Source: Diplonema papillatum
Taxonomy: Eukaryota > Euglenozoa > Diplonemea > Diplonemida > Diplonemidae
Assembly (NCBI GenBank): GCA_030068145.1
Contig: JAPJBO010000079.1
Location: forward strand, 124,001 to 188,000
Direction: 5' to 3'
Length of the DNA stretch: 64,000 nucleotides
Part shown: positions 18,897 through 28,631 of the stretch, in pieces
How the letters are laid out: each line of letters begins with the position of its first letter
Position numbering within the stretch: the stretch's first letter is position 1
Translations under genes and position numbers: made by a program
Notes under the pieces: generated by a model
Database searches by the model: none
What the model was told of the DNA's origin: nothing
Seen by the model: the letters and a program-made list of their open reading frames with translations, nothing else

Positions 18897-20573
18897 ATGG
18901 CGCCGCCCGGCAGCGACGGCTGTTCGGCGACGGAAGAAGTAGAGCTGGGCTCGTCGGCGGTGAGCGACGCCGTCGAAAAGCTGAAGAACGCGCTGGAGAG
19001 GGCCAGCGGGGCTCAGCTGCGCATCGACCACGCGCGCTCTACTGCGATCATCCAGGGCGACGAGCGATCGTGCGTCGTGCAGTGCGTGCGGTATACCGAG
19101 CTCATGAAGGAGGCGGGAGAGCGCGGCGTCGCCGAGTTGAACCCCAAGGACACGTTCGACGGCGTCACCCTGCTCCCCGTCCCGGACGGCACGGACCTGC
19201 GGTCGACCGGCGACAGAGTGCACGCCCGCCTCGCCGAGGAGATGAACTACCCGAACGCAGGGTACTTCTTGGACGGCCACGCGGCCGTCGTGCTCGCGGC
19301 CCTCCCGGGCAGGCAGGGGGCGCCCCGGAAGGCGGCCGTGTTCGGCCGGTCGGCTGAGGCCCGGCGGCTGGTCTGCGGGCTGCTGCTCGAGCACATCGAG
19401 GCGCGGCGCGCGCAGAGCGTGGCCGGCGGCCTCGCGGAGGGCACCGCGCAGGACCTCTTCGGCGTGTGCAACCCGGGCGGCCGGCAGGCCCACGCCGCCC
19501 CCGCGGCCGCCAGCGTCGATACCTTCCGGCTCCCCGACCGGGAGCGAGGGGTCCTCGCCTCCCGCGGGAAACCCGGCACACCCCCGCGGCCCGCGCTGGG
19601 GTACTACTTGGCGTCGCGGGCCAGCGGAGCGGGCATCAGCGTCATCGGAGACCTCGTGCAGGTCTTCGGAACCGCGCAGCAGAAGAAGGCAGTCCGGGAC
19701 TACGTCTCCTGGCTCGCGTTCGAAGCCGAGAGCGCTTCTTCGGGCGTGAACCCGTTGGCGGCGCAAGCCTACCGGCAGCAGGTCAAGCACCAGAAGCTCG
19801 ACCCCTCCCTGGCCGGCGACCTCACCGCCGTGCAGGTGCCGGAGGGGACGTGGGAGGCGTTCACGCGGAGGACGAGCGCCGGCGCTTTCCTGGCGCCGTT
19901 CCCCTCGTGGGTGCGCGAGGCGCGCGGCGCGTGCTCCGCCGTCGAAGCGGAGGCTTCAGTGCTCTGCTTCAAAGGGGGCGCCGTCCCTTCGTCGGGGTTG
20001 GAGCTGGTCCTGATTGCGGGCCACGACGCGACCCTCAGGGACGCCGCCGCTTTGCGGCTGGTTGCCTTCGTGGAGAACGGCCGGCATTCCGGCTGCTTTA
20101 CGGCAGCAGGTGACGTCAAGTCGCAGGCACCGCGTGGTATCGACACCTTTGCGGTGTCGCAGGGCGAGTTGAGCGTCCTGACCCAGACGAAGGTGCGGCA
20201 CTTGGCTTCCGCGTCGGGCTGCCCCGCCGCCTTGTGCCGGAACGTGCTGCTCTTGAAAGGCAGCAAGGAGCAGCGTGCCACAGCCCGCGCCTTCGTCGCG
20301 ACTTTACTCAGAGCGGTAAACGGTGCCTTCGGCGGGGCGGACGCTCACGTCGCCGTGGCCGAGTCTGTTTCCGACGAAGCGCTCACGCGCATTCTGTCAC
20401 GCGTCGAGCGGGAACACGGCGTGTTCGCCGTGCACTACAAGCTTGGCGCATGCTTCGCTGTCCACGTCAGTGCTCGGGACGAAGCGAAGCGTGCCGCTTC
20501 CGTCGCCGCGGTAGCCGAGTACGCGGCTCCCCATCCCAAAAAACCCAGGAAGACACGGCCGAGCCAAACGTGA
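18897..20573 (+). CDS. protein with several degenerate KH-like units (putative RNA-binding)
   Basis: The frame is 558 codons from ATG 18897. Four segments share a KH-like pattern: a helix, then a short strand ending in a hydrophobic-x-hydrophobic pair and G, then a long amphipathic helix. They lie at about residues 24-65 (AQLRIDHARSTAIIQGDE...), 232-278 (AGISVIGDLVQVFGTAQQKK), 430-475 (CRNVLLLKGSKEQR) and 494-545. The signature GxxG loop is missing in all, so nucleic acid binding is inferred and could be lost. The C-terminus is basic (KKPRKTRP). Tandem KH proteins usually act on mRNA stability or translation. The in-frame ATG at 18822 is less likely because its leader lacks the gene's codon bias. 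Other repeated helical folds are possible. Confidence 0.5.
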   Translation: MAPPGSDGCSATEEVELGSSAVSDAVEKLKNALERASGAQLRIDHARSTAIIQGDERSCVVQCVRYTELMKEAGERGVAELNPKDTFDGVTLLPVPDGTDLRSTGDRVHARLAEEMNYPNAGYFLDGHAAVVLAALPGRQGAPRKAAVFGRSAEARRLVCGLLLEHIEARRAQSVAGGLAEGTAQDLFGVCNPGGRQAHAAPAAASVDTFRLPDRERGVLASRGKPGTPPRPALGYYLASRASGAGISVIGDLVQVFGTAQQKKAVRDYVSWLAFEAESASSGVNPLAAQAYRQQVKHQKLDPSLAGDLTAVQVPEGTWEAFTRRTSAGAFLAPFPSWVREARGACSAVEAEASVLCFKGGAVPSSGLELVLIAGHDATLRDAAALRLVAFVENGRHSGCFTAAGDVKSQAPRGIDTFAVSQGELSVLTQTKVRHLASASGCPAALCRNVLLLKGSKEQRATARAFVATLLRAVNGAFGGADAHVAVAESVSDEALTRILSRVEREHGVFAVHYKLGACFAVHVSARDEAKRAASVAAVAEYAAPHPKKPRKTRPSQT

Positions 20574-21075
20574 TACCAAGAACCCTGAACAATTTGGCCG
20601 TCTCTTTGGCGGTGACAAATTGTGGTCCTTCTGCCGGCCGTTTCCGCGGCCCCTACCTCTTCTTGCCTTCGGTGCGGGAATACCCAGCCACAAGTTCCCG
20701 TGCTGCTCGGAACTTGATACCGTCGACATCTGTCAAACTGCATCCCACTGTTCCCTCCTTTTTCTCACGTGTTGTCCCGTCAAGAAACCACTGCATACCG
20801 GGTAATACTGGACGCCAAAAAAATACCTGGCGCAAAATTACGTCTTCGGGGATAGACTTTGTGTGCTTTGTTTTAGAAATGGCGCATGCAAGAATGTACA
20901 TGCTAAAAAACTGAACTACACCAGGTCAACACCCACATTTTGCGAAAAAACAAGTTAAAACTCGCAAACGAAAAAAAAACAAGAGGAGCATACGCAACAT
21001 GATGCGCAGCCGCAACAGCCGTTCTTCCATCAGCAGAGGCAGCAGTGCAGCCAACGGGCTCACAAGGCTCTCTAA
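20574..21075 (+). other. intergenic spacer
   Basis: No gene recognised. It includes short A-runs near 20941-20985. The proximal promoter of the HSP70 relic would lie here. Confidence 0.4.
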
Positions 21076-23003
21076 GCGCTTGTTCTGTGCTTGGCGCTGT
21101 CGGCTTCGTTCGGCGGGTGCGCGGCTGCGGCAGCATGCTGCGGTTGGGGTTGTGGGAAGCCTGTTCTCGGAATCGATTTGGGCACGACGTATTCTGTAGT
21201 CGGGGTGTGGCAGAACGGCGGCGTGGATATCATTCCGAACGAAATGGCCTTCCGTCGTTGCTTTCACCGACACAGAACGGCTGATTGGCGACGGTGCGAA
21301 GAATCAGATCCATCAGAACCCCGCCAACACCATCAACGCGATCAAGAGACTCCTCGGCCGGCAGTACACGGATCCGGTATGCTGAGGTTTCAGATTGTGT
21401 GCAAGACGGAACGCTGAGCTGCATTCTTCTCGAGTTTTCTGTACACCCGGTTTCGATGTCCTCTCACCCACACACTCACTTAGCACAACACAGACGACAG
21501 CTGCCTCTTCGCAGATTCGCACGCCTGCCGTAGTCTCGCAACAGCTCCTGGGTTCTTCCTCACGTCCACTCCGTGCTTCCTCTCCACCACCTTCGCCACG
21601 TGCTCCACCATCCGATTGTCCAAGTCCTCTCCTCCAAGGTGCGTGTCCCCGTTCGTTGAGAGCACCTCGAAGAACCCGTTGTCCACATTCAGCACCGACA
21701 CGTCAAACGTCCCGTCCCCCCAGTCGAACACCAACACGTTCTCATTCCCGGTCTGCGACTTCTCGTCCAGTCCGTAAGCCATCGCTGCCGCCGCCGGCTC
21801 GTTCAACACTCGCAGGCACCGTCACCACCGCGTCTTCAACCGTCGTCCCCAAGTAGTCCTCCGCGATCTGCTTCATCTTCCCCAGCACCATCGCCGACAC
21901 TTCTTCCGCGCTGTACTCCCGAGCTTCTCCTTTGAACGTCACATCCACCTTTGCTTCCCCGTTCTTTCCCCGTACCACTTCGTATCCCAACAGTTTTCTG
22001 AAACGGAGGCACGAATCGAGGTGGAGGGGTTGATGGAGGGAGTGTCGGTGTCGGAGAAGATGACGCGGGAGAAGTTCGAAGAGCTGAACGACGACCTGCT
22101 GAAGGGGGCGCTGCGCTATGTGAAGGCGGCACTGGAGGACGCGGGTCTTGACAAGAGCGCGATTGACGAGCTGGTGCTGGTGGGCGGGTCGACGCGGATA
22201 CCGAAAATCCGACGTCTGATCAAAGAGTTCTTCAACGGGAAGACACCACACAAAGGCATCAACGTGGACGAGTCTGTGGCGTACGGAGCAGCGGTGCACG
22301 GTGCGGTGCTGAGTGGAGCCAGCGACGTGCACGCGTAGGTTACCGACGTGACGCCGCTGTCTCTGGGATTCGAAACAGCAGGCGGGGTGATGACGAACGT
22401 TGTCGACCGCGGGACTGGAGTGCCCGTGTCGAGACGAGGACGTTCTCGACGCACCACGACCAGCAAACAGGAGTTTCGATCCAAGTGTTCGAAGGCGAGC
22501 GCTCGCTGACGAAGAACAACCACCTGTTGGGCCGCTTCGAGCTCAGCGGCATCCCCGCTACTCCTCGCGGCGTGCCGCAGATCGACGTGACGTTCTCTGT
22601 TGACGAAGGCGGCATGCTGCAGGTGCGCGCAGAGGACAGAGCCTCGAAGTCGGCGAACGACATCACCGTCGAGAACGCCACCGGACGCCTCTCGCCAGCT
22701 GACATCCAGCGAATGGTCGACGAGGCTGCTGAACTCGCGGAAGAGGACAAAGTCGTGCGAGACAACATCGACGCCCGCAACGCGTTGGAATCCGCCGCTT
22801 ACTCCTGGAAGCTGCAGATCAACGATGAAGACAAGCTCGCCGGCAAGCTGCTTCCCGAAGAGGCACACGACATAGCCGCCGCCGTTGCTGACGCCGATGC
22901 CTCCAAACAGAAACTCGACCAGTTCAATGCCATCACGCATCCCATCGCTGCCAAGTATTATTCGCAGCATAGTGGTGCCGACGAAGAAGACGAACTCTGG
23001 TAG
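21076..23003 (+). pseudogene. ER-type HSP70 (BiP-like) pseudogene with internal inversion
   Basis: Three blocks of an HSP70 are present. Block 1 (21076-21376, +) has a hydrophobic signal-like leader without an in-frame ATG, then [18 protein letters not shown], and reaches [10 protein letters not shown]. It carries a small deletion and frameshift after IIPNE (about 21244). Block 2 (21492-21997) is on the opposite strand. Block 3 (22000-23003, +) resumes with [10 protein letters not shown], includes [26 protein letters not shown] and [18 protein letters not shown], and ends DEEDELW. Block 3 has a TAG at 22336 and a frameshift near 22425. The leader and the near-terminal EDEL point to an ER-lumen chaperone, although a Trp follows the EDEL. 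A stop, several frameshifts and the inversion mean it cannot encode a normal HSP70. Block 1 ends at GTATGC, matching real donors here. Confidence 0.85.
21492..21997 (-). pseudogene. inverted middle segment of the HSP70 pseudogene
   Basis: Read leftward from 21997 it gives [19 protein letters not shown], then a stretch ending EDAVVTVPA, then in another frame [48 protein letters not shown] and [11 protein letters not shown]. These are consecutive HSP70 ATPase-domain pieces that belong exactly between blocks 1 and 3. About 25 residues after VVTVPA (the usual YFNDSQRQATKDAG region) are deleted. The right breakpoint abuts block 3 with at most a few bases lost. The left is separated from block 1 by about 115 bp of unrelated sequence, possibly intron. 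Confidence 0.85.
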
Positions 23004-24285
23004 GATCATGCAAAATGACTATCGCCCGATATGAAAGACACCCGGCAGAAGAAACGTTTATGGATCGTCAGGAGTTCCTCGTTTTAGTACTAAAATATCT
23101 TTCTTATTGCCCTACGATGTAGTTAAACCGCAGTTGACAGCGTTTCGCTGAGGGTTGGTCAATGCTCTGCGACGCACGCTCTCCATGAACGGCATCCGCA
23201 GCGTCACCTTCGGCTTCATCTCTCCCCACTGCTCACGGCTGATGCAGCTGTCTTCAAACTTGATTCCACCCGTGGCAAGCGCCAACAACAGTTCTCAGCT
23301 ACGGCTGCTCTTCCTCTCTTTACGTCGCGATCTCATTGCGACCATGGCTGTTCCCTCCCACTCACGTTCCTTGTCCGGCCGGCTTTGTTATCGCAGCGAA
23401 TGTGGTAACCTGACCCAGCCAAAAGTTGTCCTGCCGGTGACGTCACTTAGTGAACAGTACACCGGTCTCTCCCTCCCTTCCTAAACAAACAGAACGTGGG
23501 CAGCGCCGAAGCTTTACCAGCTTCGGCTGACACCATTTGCTTTGCGCACTTAACCATGGTTAAGAAGACGACTGAAAGCACAGACACAAAGATAGCTCAA
23601 AGCATCTGCAGAATAACACGAAAAGCCTCTATGCTAAAACCCGTTTTTACACTTCTTCGTAGCCATCCAAGGTTGTGTGCACACGCGCCGCCCATTACTA
23701 CAGCGAATGCAGCAAACTGTGCGCCTTCTGTGCATGACAGCAGACGGCTGGCTACGAACCCCATAGCTTTCTACCTCCCCCTCTCTCTTTCTCCCTCCTT
23801 TCGGTGTCGTGTGGTAGTCACGCCAATGAGAATCACTGGATGAGAAGTGACCCCGAGTCTGCATGGACTTTTCGGCGACAACGAAAGCTATGTTGCACGC
23901 TTACTTGAACCGGGTCTGCTGTTCCAGCGAACGTTGCGACCAGACGGCGTTTTCACGGTTGCAAGTTGGTCTTCGGGGACGCCGCGCCCTCGTGGAACCT
24001 ACCTTCCAAAGTAGAATCCAGTGCACGAAATAAGAGCTCAGTTTTTCCACCACTGCCTTTTGTTCGTGTCCCGTAGCATCACTATGTTGTCCGCAGAAAA
24101 GATCCTGCCCTGCAGGTAGCGTTAGTCGGTGAGCTTCAAGTACCCGCTGGCTAGTTTGATTCCGCCAGGGGATCCAACCAGGACGGCACAACGAGATGCG
24201 TGGCCAGACGGTGCGACAGCAAGTCTACACGAATCAGCGCGCATCCGCGCAACATGTTGTACACCCCAGACAATACAAAGTCAAT
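23004..24285 (+). other. intergenic, no gene recognised
   Basis: Several short frames but none with the GC-ending codon bias of the genes. No known RNA or clear repeat. Confidence 0.4.
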
Positions 24286-24395
24286 GCGGGAGTGAAAAAG
24301 TGCGGGAGTGGCCACTCCCGCACTGAGGGAGTGAGGCCGGCCGCAGAAACGACCGCAAACCACTCCCGCAATCCGGAGTGGGAGTCCGGGGTTTC
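24286..24395 (+). repeat. GCGGGAGTG / CACTCCCGC palindromic repeat
   Basis: Multiple inverted GCGGGAGTG words occur, including the adjacent palindrome GCGGGAGTGGCCACTCCCGC at 24302-24321. The same words occur inside the MITE at 2978-3275, so this may be a truncated relative. Confidence 0.55.
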
Positions 24396-24398
24396 TAG

Positions 24399-24722
24399 CT
24401 GGACCTCCTGCTTCTGGAAGACTACCACGAGCAGGAAATCGGGAACCCGCAGACCCGTCGCCTGCACTCAATGCTCCAGAAGGTCCTCAAAAGCTTCGCT
24501 AGAACGCACGAGCCAACAAGAGGGAAAGGACAAGGCGGCCGCAGAGGACAGTGCCCCACTCCCCCTGTAGCAACGCATCAAACCCCCCCGCGTCCAACCT
24601 CTTGCGAAGCCCGTACCGAAGCAAGGGGGAGAAAAGAAGCAAAGCCACTTCCACCATCAAAAGAACGCGAAGTCGGTGCCGGCCGCAAGAGCTCCGGAAA
24701 TGACGAGACACATAGGAAATGA
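24399..24722 (+). CDS. probable terminal exon of an unidentified gene
   Basis: After a TTTCTAG acceptor (ending 24398), a frame of 107 codons runs to TGA at 24720. It opens LDLLLLEDYHEQEIGNPQT with strongly coding-like codons, continues as a helix (LHSMLQKVLKSFARTHE), and becomes a Lys/Arg/Pro-rich disordered tail. There is no suitable start, so it would be the last exon of a gene whose earlier exons I cannot place. No family recognised. Confidence 0.38.
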   Translation: MDLLLLEDYHEQEIGNPQTRRLHSMLQKVLKSFARTHEPTRGKGQGGRRGQCPTPPVATHQTPPRPTSCEARTEARGRKEAKPLPPSKEREVGAGRKSSGNDETHRK

Positions 24723-25090
24723 GACCGCTCTGAAGTAAGTCGAGTAGTCGGCAATACGCAACAACGACACCCACACACACAACGCTAGACTCCGCTCAGG
24801 GGTTACCCACTACTGAGATCACACACCAGCACACGTACTGCCACCGCAGACACGGTACGCACACTAGAATACGATACCTTAAAGAACCCTTTCGATAACG
24901 GTCACCCGGAGGCTTCAAAACCCCAGATCTCTGAGCCAACTCACACTCCAAAAGAAAGGTCCACCCCGGACGAACTGACTCAGCGGACAGAACGCGGAGC
25001 AACCGTCGCCAACAAACCCCAAAAACACGCAGGGCGCGGGGCGGGGGTGAGAAGAATTGTGGTCGGAAAACCGGGAAGGGTGTAGAGACA

Positions 25091-25651
25091 ATGCCGCCTT
25101 TGATACGCGCCCCCCGGGCGTCGCTGTTCCTGCTGTACTGGTACTTCATGGAGGTGTTCCTGAGTTTGATGGCGTGGTGGTGGTTCTACAGCCGGGAATC
25201 CGACCTGCTCGGAGAAACCATCGTGGGTTGGCACGTCGCCATTAATACAGTGGGGGCCGTGTTGTACGTCTTCATTGGAAGCGTCCTCATGTTCTGGCCT
25301 TACCGGTACTACCATCAAATGCTGGCGTCGAGTCGCAGGAACCGCATTATGGCCGGCGTGTACACAATTTTCCTTGTGCGCGACTTCCCGTGCTGGTTGA
25401 TGGAGTTCTGGATCTTGTGGAAGTACGGGTGGATGCACGTCCTGCAGGGCATTTCCGTCCTGCTGACGACGTTTTCCTTCGGGTTCGGGTTGATCATGTG
25501 CTGGCTCATTTACACCTGGAAGCTCGCGAAGGTTCTCGAGCAGCAGTTCGGCTCGTCGGAGACCAACGCCATCATGGCCACCGCCGCCCACGGCACACAA
25601 CCCGGCATCCTTGAGCAGGCCCCCAGAGGCATCCTCACGCGCTACTCCTAA
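25091..25651 (+). CDS. four-transmembrane protein, unknown family
   Basis: The single-exon frame has 186 codons. Hydrophobic spans lie at about residues 11-33, 46-69, 86-110 and 113-143, all aromatic-rich (WYFMEVFLSLMAWWWFY in span 1). Short loops carry positive residues after spans 2 and 4 (YRYYHQMLASSRRNR, KLAKVLEQQ). No signal peptide precedes span 1. The last 40 residues are soluble. I recognise no transporter or enzyme motif. It could be an organellar or endomembrane small integral protein. A MITE lies 15 bp after the stop codon. Confidence 0.72.
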   Translation: MPPLIRAPRASLFLLYWYFMEVFLSLMAWWWFYSRESDLLGETIVGWHVAINTVGAVLYVFIGSVLMFWPYRYYHQMLASSRRNRIMAGVYTIFLVRDFPCWLMEFWILWKYGWMHVLQGISVLLTTFSFGFGLIMCWLIYTWKLAKVLEQQFGSSETNAIMATAAHGTQPGILEQAPRGILTRYS

Positions 25652-25666
25652 GATTGCACGGGGGGG

Positions 25667-26033
25667 GCGCCGGCCCAGCGCTCTTGTTAAGGATCAGCCA
25701 CTTTGGCCGGATGGCCGGATAAACCAGACCCCCCCCCCCCCCCCCTCTACAGTGCAGTTGCCTTGGAGGCTGGGTGGTCAAATTCTCTAAGGTGAAATGG
25801 TCAAAATTCCCTGCCAAAAGTGTGCCCACAAAAATTTTTCCAAAGTGTGGTTTTTGGGGTATTTGGGGCAAAAAAAAAAATTTTTTTTTTCTGACCGCCC
25901 ACCGTGGTGACCACCTTAGAGAGTGACAGGTAGCGTCTCCCCCCTCCACAGTGAAAATAGCCTATGAGGGGGGGGGGGGGGTCAGCCGGCTGATGGATGG
26001 ATGGATGGTTCTTAACAAGATGCCTGCGCCGGC
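25667..26033 (+). mobile_element. MITE-like element with GCGCCGGC...CTTGTTAAG ends
   Basis: The left end (GCGCCGGCCCAG, TCTTGTTAAGGATCAGCC) and right end (GGCTGATGG..., TTCTTAACAAGA, GCGCCGGC) are inverted repeats of about 28-33 bp. The right arm is expanded by (GATG)n at 25992-26008. The interior has a C-run (about 25728-25745), an A/T-run (25870-25890) and a G-run (25967-25981), and no coding frame. Confidence 0.65.
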
Positions 26034-26630
26034 CACACTTAATGACAACAGACGCGTTTTGTCATCGTTAAGAAGAGGCGGTTGGCGGCGTATCGTGTTG
26101 TAACTGTCAACCAGGGGGGACTACACACACGTCCGCACGAACAAACACTCTCTCTCGCCCTGGCACTAGACCCAGATTTTTACCGTGTGTTTCGTGTGGG
26201 CTACCGTACATTTTCCTCCTTACCTCTTCTGGAATTTCTAGCCGGAGTCGGAATCTGCTGGGCGGCACAATCGCGGGGTGGCGCAAATAGTGCATGCAGG
26301 CGCCGTGTCCTTTACGTCTTCGTCGGGACAGGGTTGCAACTTCCGGCAGCTGCGAGCCGGTGCTTACGTTCTTCTGCTAGCCCAGCGCAGACGAACACTG
26401 TCGCCAACCGATAGGTTCAGGAAGATTTGCTTGTGGTTGTTGTAGCTGGCTGGGACAGACTGGAAACGTCGCTTGACGAAGCGAGACGTTGCCCTGTCTG
26501 CAGATACTCAGGCTCCGTGCTGGTGATGGCCCGCGTGTCTATGTCTCTAGCTTGGACCCAACCATGGTGCAGGTAGGACCCAGTCTTGGGTTCTTGCGAT
26601 CTGCTCGCGGGACGACCTTGAGCTGGAGTA

Positions 26631-26632
<2 letters not shown>

Positions 26633-26716
<84 letters not shown>

Positions 26717-26734
26717 GTGCGTGTGTGCGTGTGT
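26633..26734 (+). repeat. (GT)n microsatellite
   Basis: About 102 bp of GT dinucleotides, with three GC interruptions near the 3' end. Confidence 0.95.
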
Positions 26735-26855
26735 AGAAATACCCGTGGCAAACGGGGACGCCTCCTAGAATCTTCTTTTTTCACACAATTGATTTGTGTA
26801 CGTCCCACCCGTTTTTCCGAAAGTTGTTAGAAAAAGTTGGCGCGCGCCCGCGCAT

Positions 26856-26945
26856 CCAGCGAGTTTTGATGTTGTTTCTTTTTTTTTTTTTCTTATTTGG
26901 AAGTGTGCAAATCCTGCAGGGAATCGTTGACTAGACCTCTCGGCT
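26856..26945 (+). repeat. dispersed repeat GTGTGCAAAT(C/G)CTGCAGGGAAT, copy 1
   Basis: About 80-120 bp beginning with a T-rich tract is shared with 39866-39995 (GAAGTGTGCAAA, CTGCAGGGAAT, GTTGAC, CACGATTGCGGG, GACC landmarks). Confidence 0.6.
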
Positions 26946-27044
26946 TCGTGCTCCCCACGATTGCGGGCTAACGGCAGGGTCCGACCCCGTCCATTCGCAA
27001 GAAAAAGGCGAAGCATACGAGCACTTTTCAGTACTAGCAATCTT

Positions 27045-27165
27045 GCGGGTTGCCCATCCAGCAGCGTGTTTTGGTGGTTGATCAGAATTCCTTACCTGAA
27101 AATGACACGGGGTATATCCAAGTCGGAAACCGATCAAACCGGCACGCACAAACGAAACGCATGTC
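27045..27165 (+). repeat. dispersed repeat GGTTGATCAGAATTCCTTACC, copy 1
   Basis: Shared with 60700-60845 (CTTGCGGGTTGCC, TTGATCAGAATTCCTTACCT, AAACGATCA, ACGCATGTC-like). A shorter copy at 63706-63785 shares GGCAGCGTGTTTTGGT and TTGATCGGAGTTCC. Confidence 0.6.
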
Positions 27166-28164
27166 TTTTTTGTGTACTGTCAAGGCGGCGACTCAACTAA
27201 TCTTACAGTTCCTCTTCGAGTTAGAGAAGGGGTCCGTGTTCGTCTGTGTTTTTGTTGTGCTTCCTCAGTTGTCCGTTTCCTCTCCTCCTTTTGTTTAATC
27301 TTCAGCAATAGATGCAGTTTCCACAAAAAAAAAACGATGTTGCTCTTCGCTCGTCGCCGTTTCGGGGAACCCTCAACTTCAGGAGAGTTGCGAACGAGTC
27401 GGCTACCAGCCGACTAGAGCTCAGCACTCATATTGTGCGAACGGTGTTGGCAACATAGTTGGCCCTACTGTGACACGAAACACTTGGTGACCACTGCATC
27501 CGGACGGAGAAAGCGGCAGCGCGGAACGCACCTGCGCTCTGTACATCGATGTACGATCTTCGCGCGCCCTGGACAATTTAGTTCGTAGCCACGAGATAGC
27601 CAAGCCGCCCAGCATGTAGTGATGAGTTGCGCCTACTACATTCCTCATTCAAGGAGAATAATTGCAATCATCGATCCTCATGACGCACGTTCAAAAGATT
27701 TCCCATCCTCTTCAAGACAGGTAGCCGGAAGGCTCTCAAACTCGTGTAATGCGTCAGTGTAGTGCGCGTGCAGCCTAGGTCATTTAGGAGCATCACAGAC
27801 CTCGCTCTTCCGCGCGCTATAAGTACCATACCGGGTCGTGTGGCAGCCCCAGACATTTTTTCAGAAGCACGACCGCAGAAGGCGACACGATCTGCACCGG
27901 ATTGTCCGCGTGTCACTACTTCAGGTCTCTGTTTCCGAGTTGCGGAATGTTCACGCGCCTCCTTTCGGCAGTCCGTGGTAGTTCCGGGGCGAGAAATGCA
28001 CCTTGCCTTGGGATACGAACGACCCTCATTACTCCCTGACTTCGGCCTCCACTGTTTTCCCATTAACACGCTACTCCCGCGTGATTGTGTCAGTTCTGGC
28101 AAGCTCTTTTACTACGAGTGCGTCCGCACCGACGAGCGGGTCCATCCTTCTAGAGTCCACCGTG
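27166..28164 (+). other. intergenic, nothing recognised
   Basis: No supported gene. AATTGCAATCATCGATCCTCATGACGC at 27660 recalls the ATTGCAATCGTCGATCCTCGTCACGC block at 32196, a weak dispersed repeat. Confidence 0.4.
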
Positions 28165-28430
28165 TACACGGCGAAAATACTCGACGTGGCTACTTTGACT
28201 CCGAATGGAAGGGAGGAAATATGGAGGTAGAGGGGCAAATACAGTGCAAACACAATCTGATTTGTTCTTCGCTTACACCACTTGTTGTGTTCGTGTGTCT
28301 TGTCGTCTGGGAGTAGACCCGCATGACCTCACGTCCGTTCAACACGTGGTTCGGTAGTTACAGCACTTGGGATTCTTTGTCTCGCAGCTTTTGTCGTGCA
28401 TTTCCTTCCAAGCTGGCGCTTACTTAAAAG
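28165..28430 (+). repeat. about 265-bp dispersed repeat, inverted copy at 51665-51975
   Basis: Landmarks AATACTCGACGT, GACTCCGAATGGAAGGGAGG, CACAATCTGATT, GTAGACCCGCATGACCTCAC, GTTCAACACGTGGTT and ACAGCACTTGGGAT all reappear on the opposite strand at 51665-51975 in the same order. There is no coding frame. The AATACTCGA end recalls the MITE family at 39-43 kb. Confidence 0.75.
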
Positions 28431-28544
28431 TATGCCTGCCTGTGCCTGTACCGAGACGAAAACAAGAAAGGATCGACGTAGGGCTGCGGGCGGTGGGATA
28501 GCTAGGGGGCGCGTGGTGTTGACGACGCACGAGGCGACGTTGAC

Positions 28545-28618
28545 GCCCTTCCCCCTCTCCGCCACCCCCCCCCCCCTTCACCTCTCGCCCGTCCTTCCTC
28601 CCCCCTGCCGTTCGACCG
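28545..28618 (+). promoter_or_regulatory. pyrimidine-rich leader before the proline-rich gene
   Basis: A C/T-dominated stretch of about 70 nt ends just before ATG 28632. It could be a 5' UTR element or a 3' splice-site pyrimidine tract. Confidence 0.3.
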
Positions 28619-28631
28619 GTCCGCTGCGCGA

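Noticed and set aside
21981-22020. Apparent minus-strand 3' splice site (pyrimidines then CAG) before the inverted HSP70 block
   Set aside because: Those bases are plus-strand coding sequence of the next HSP70 block, so the resemblance is a coincidence of the inversion junction.
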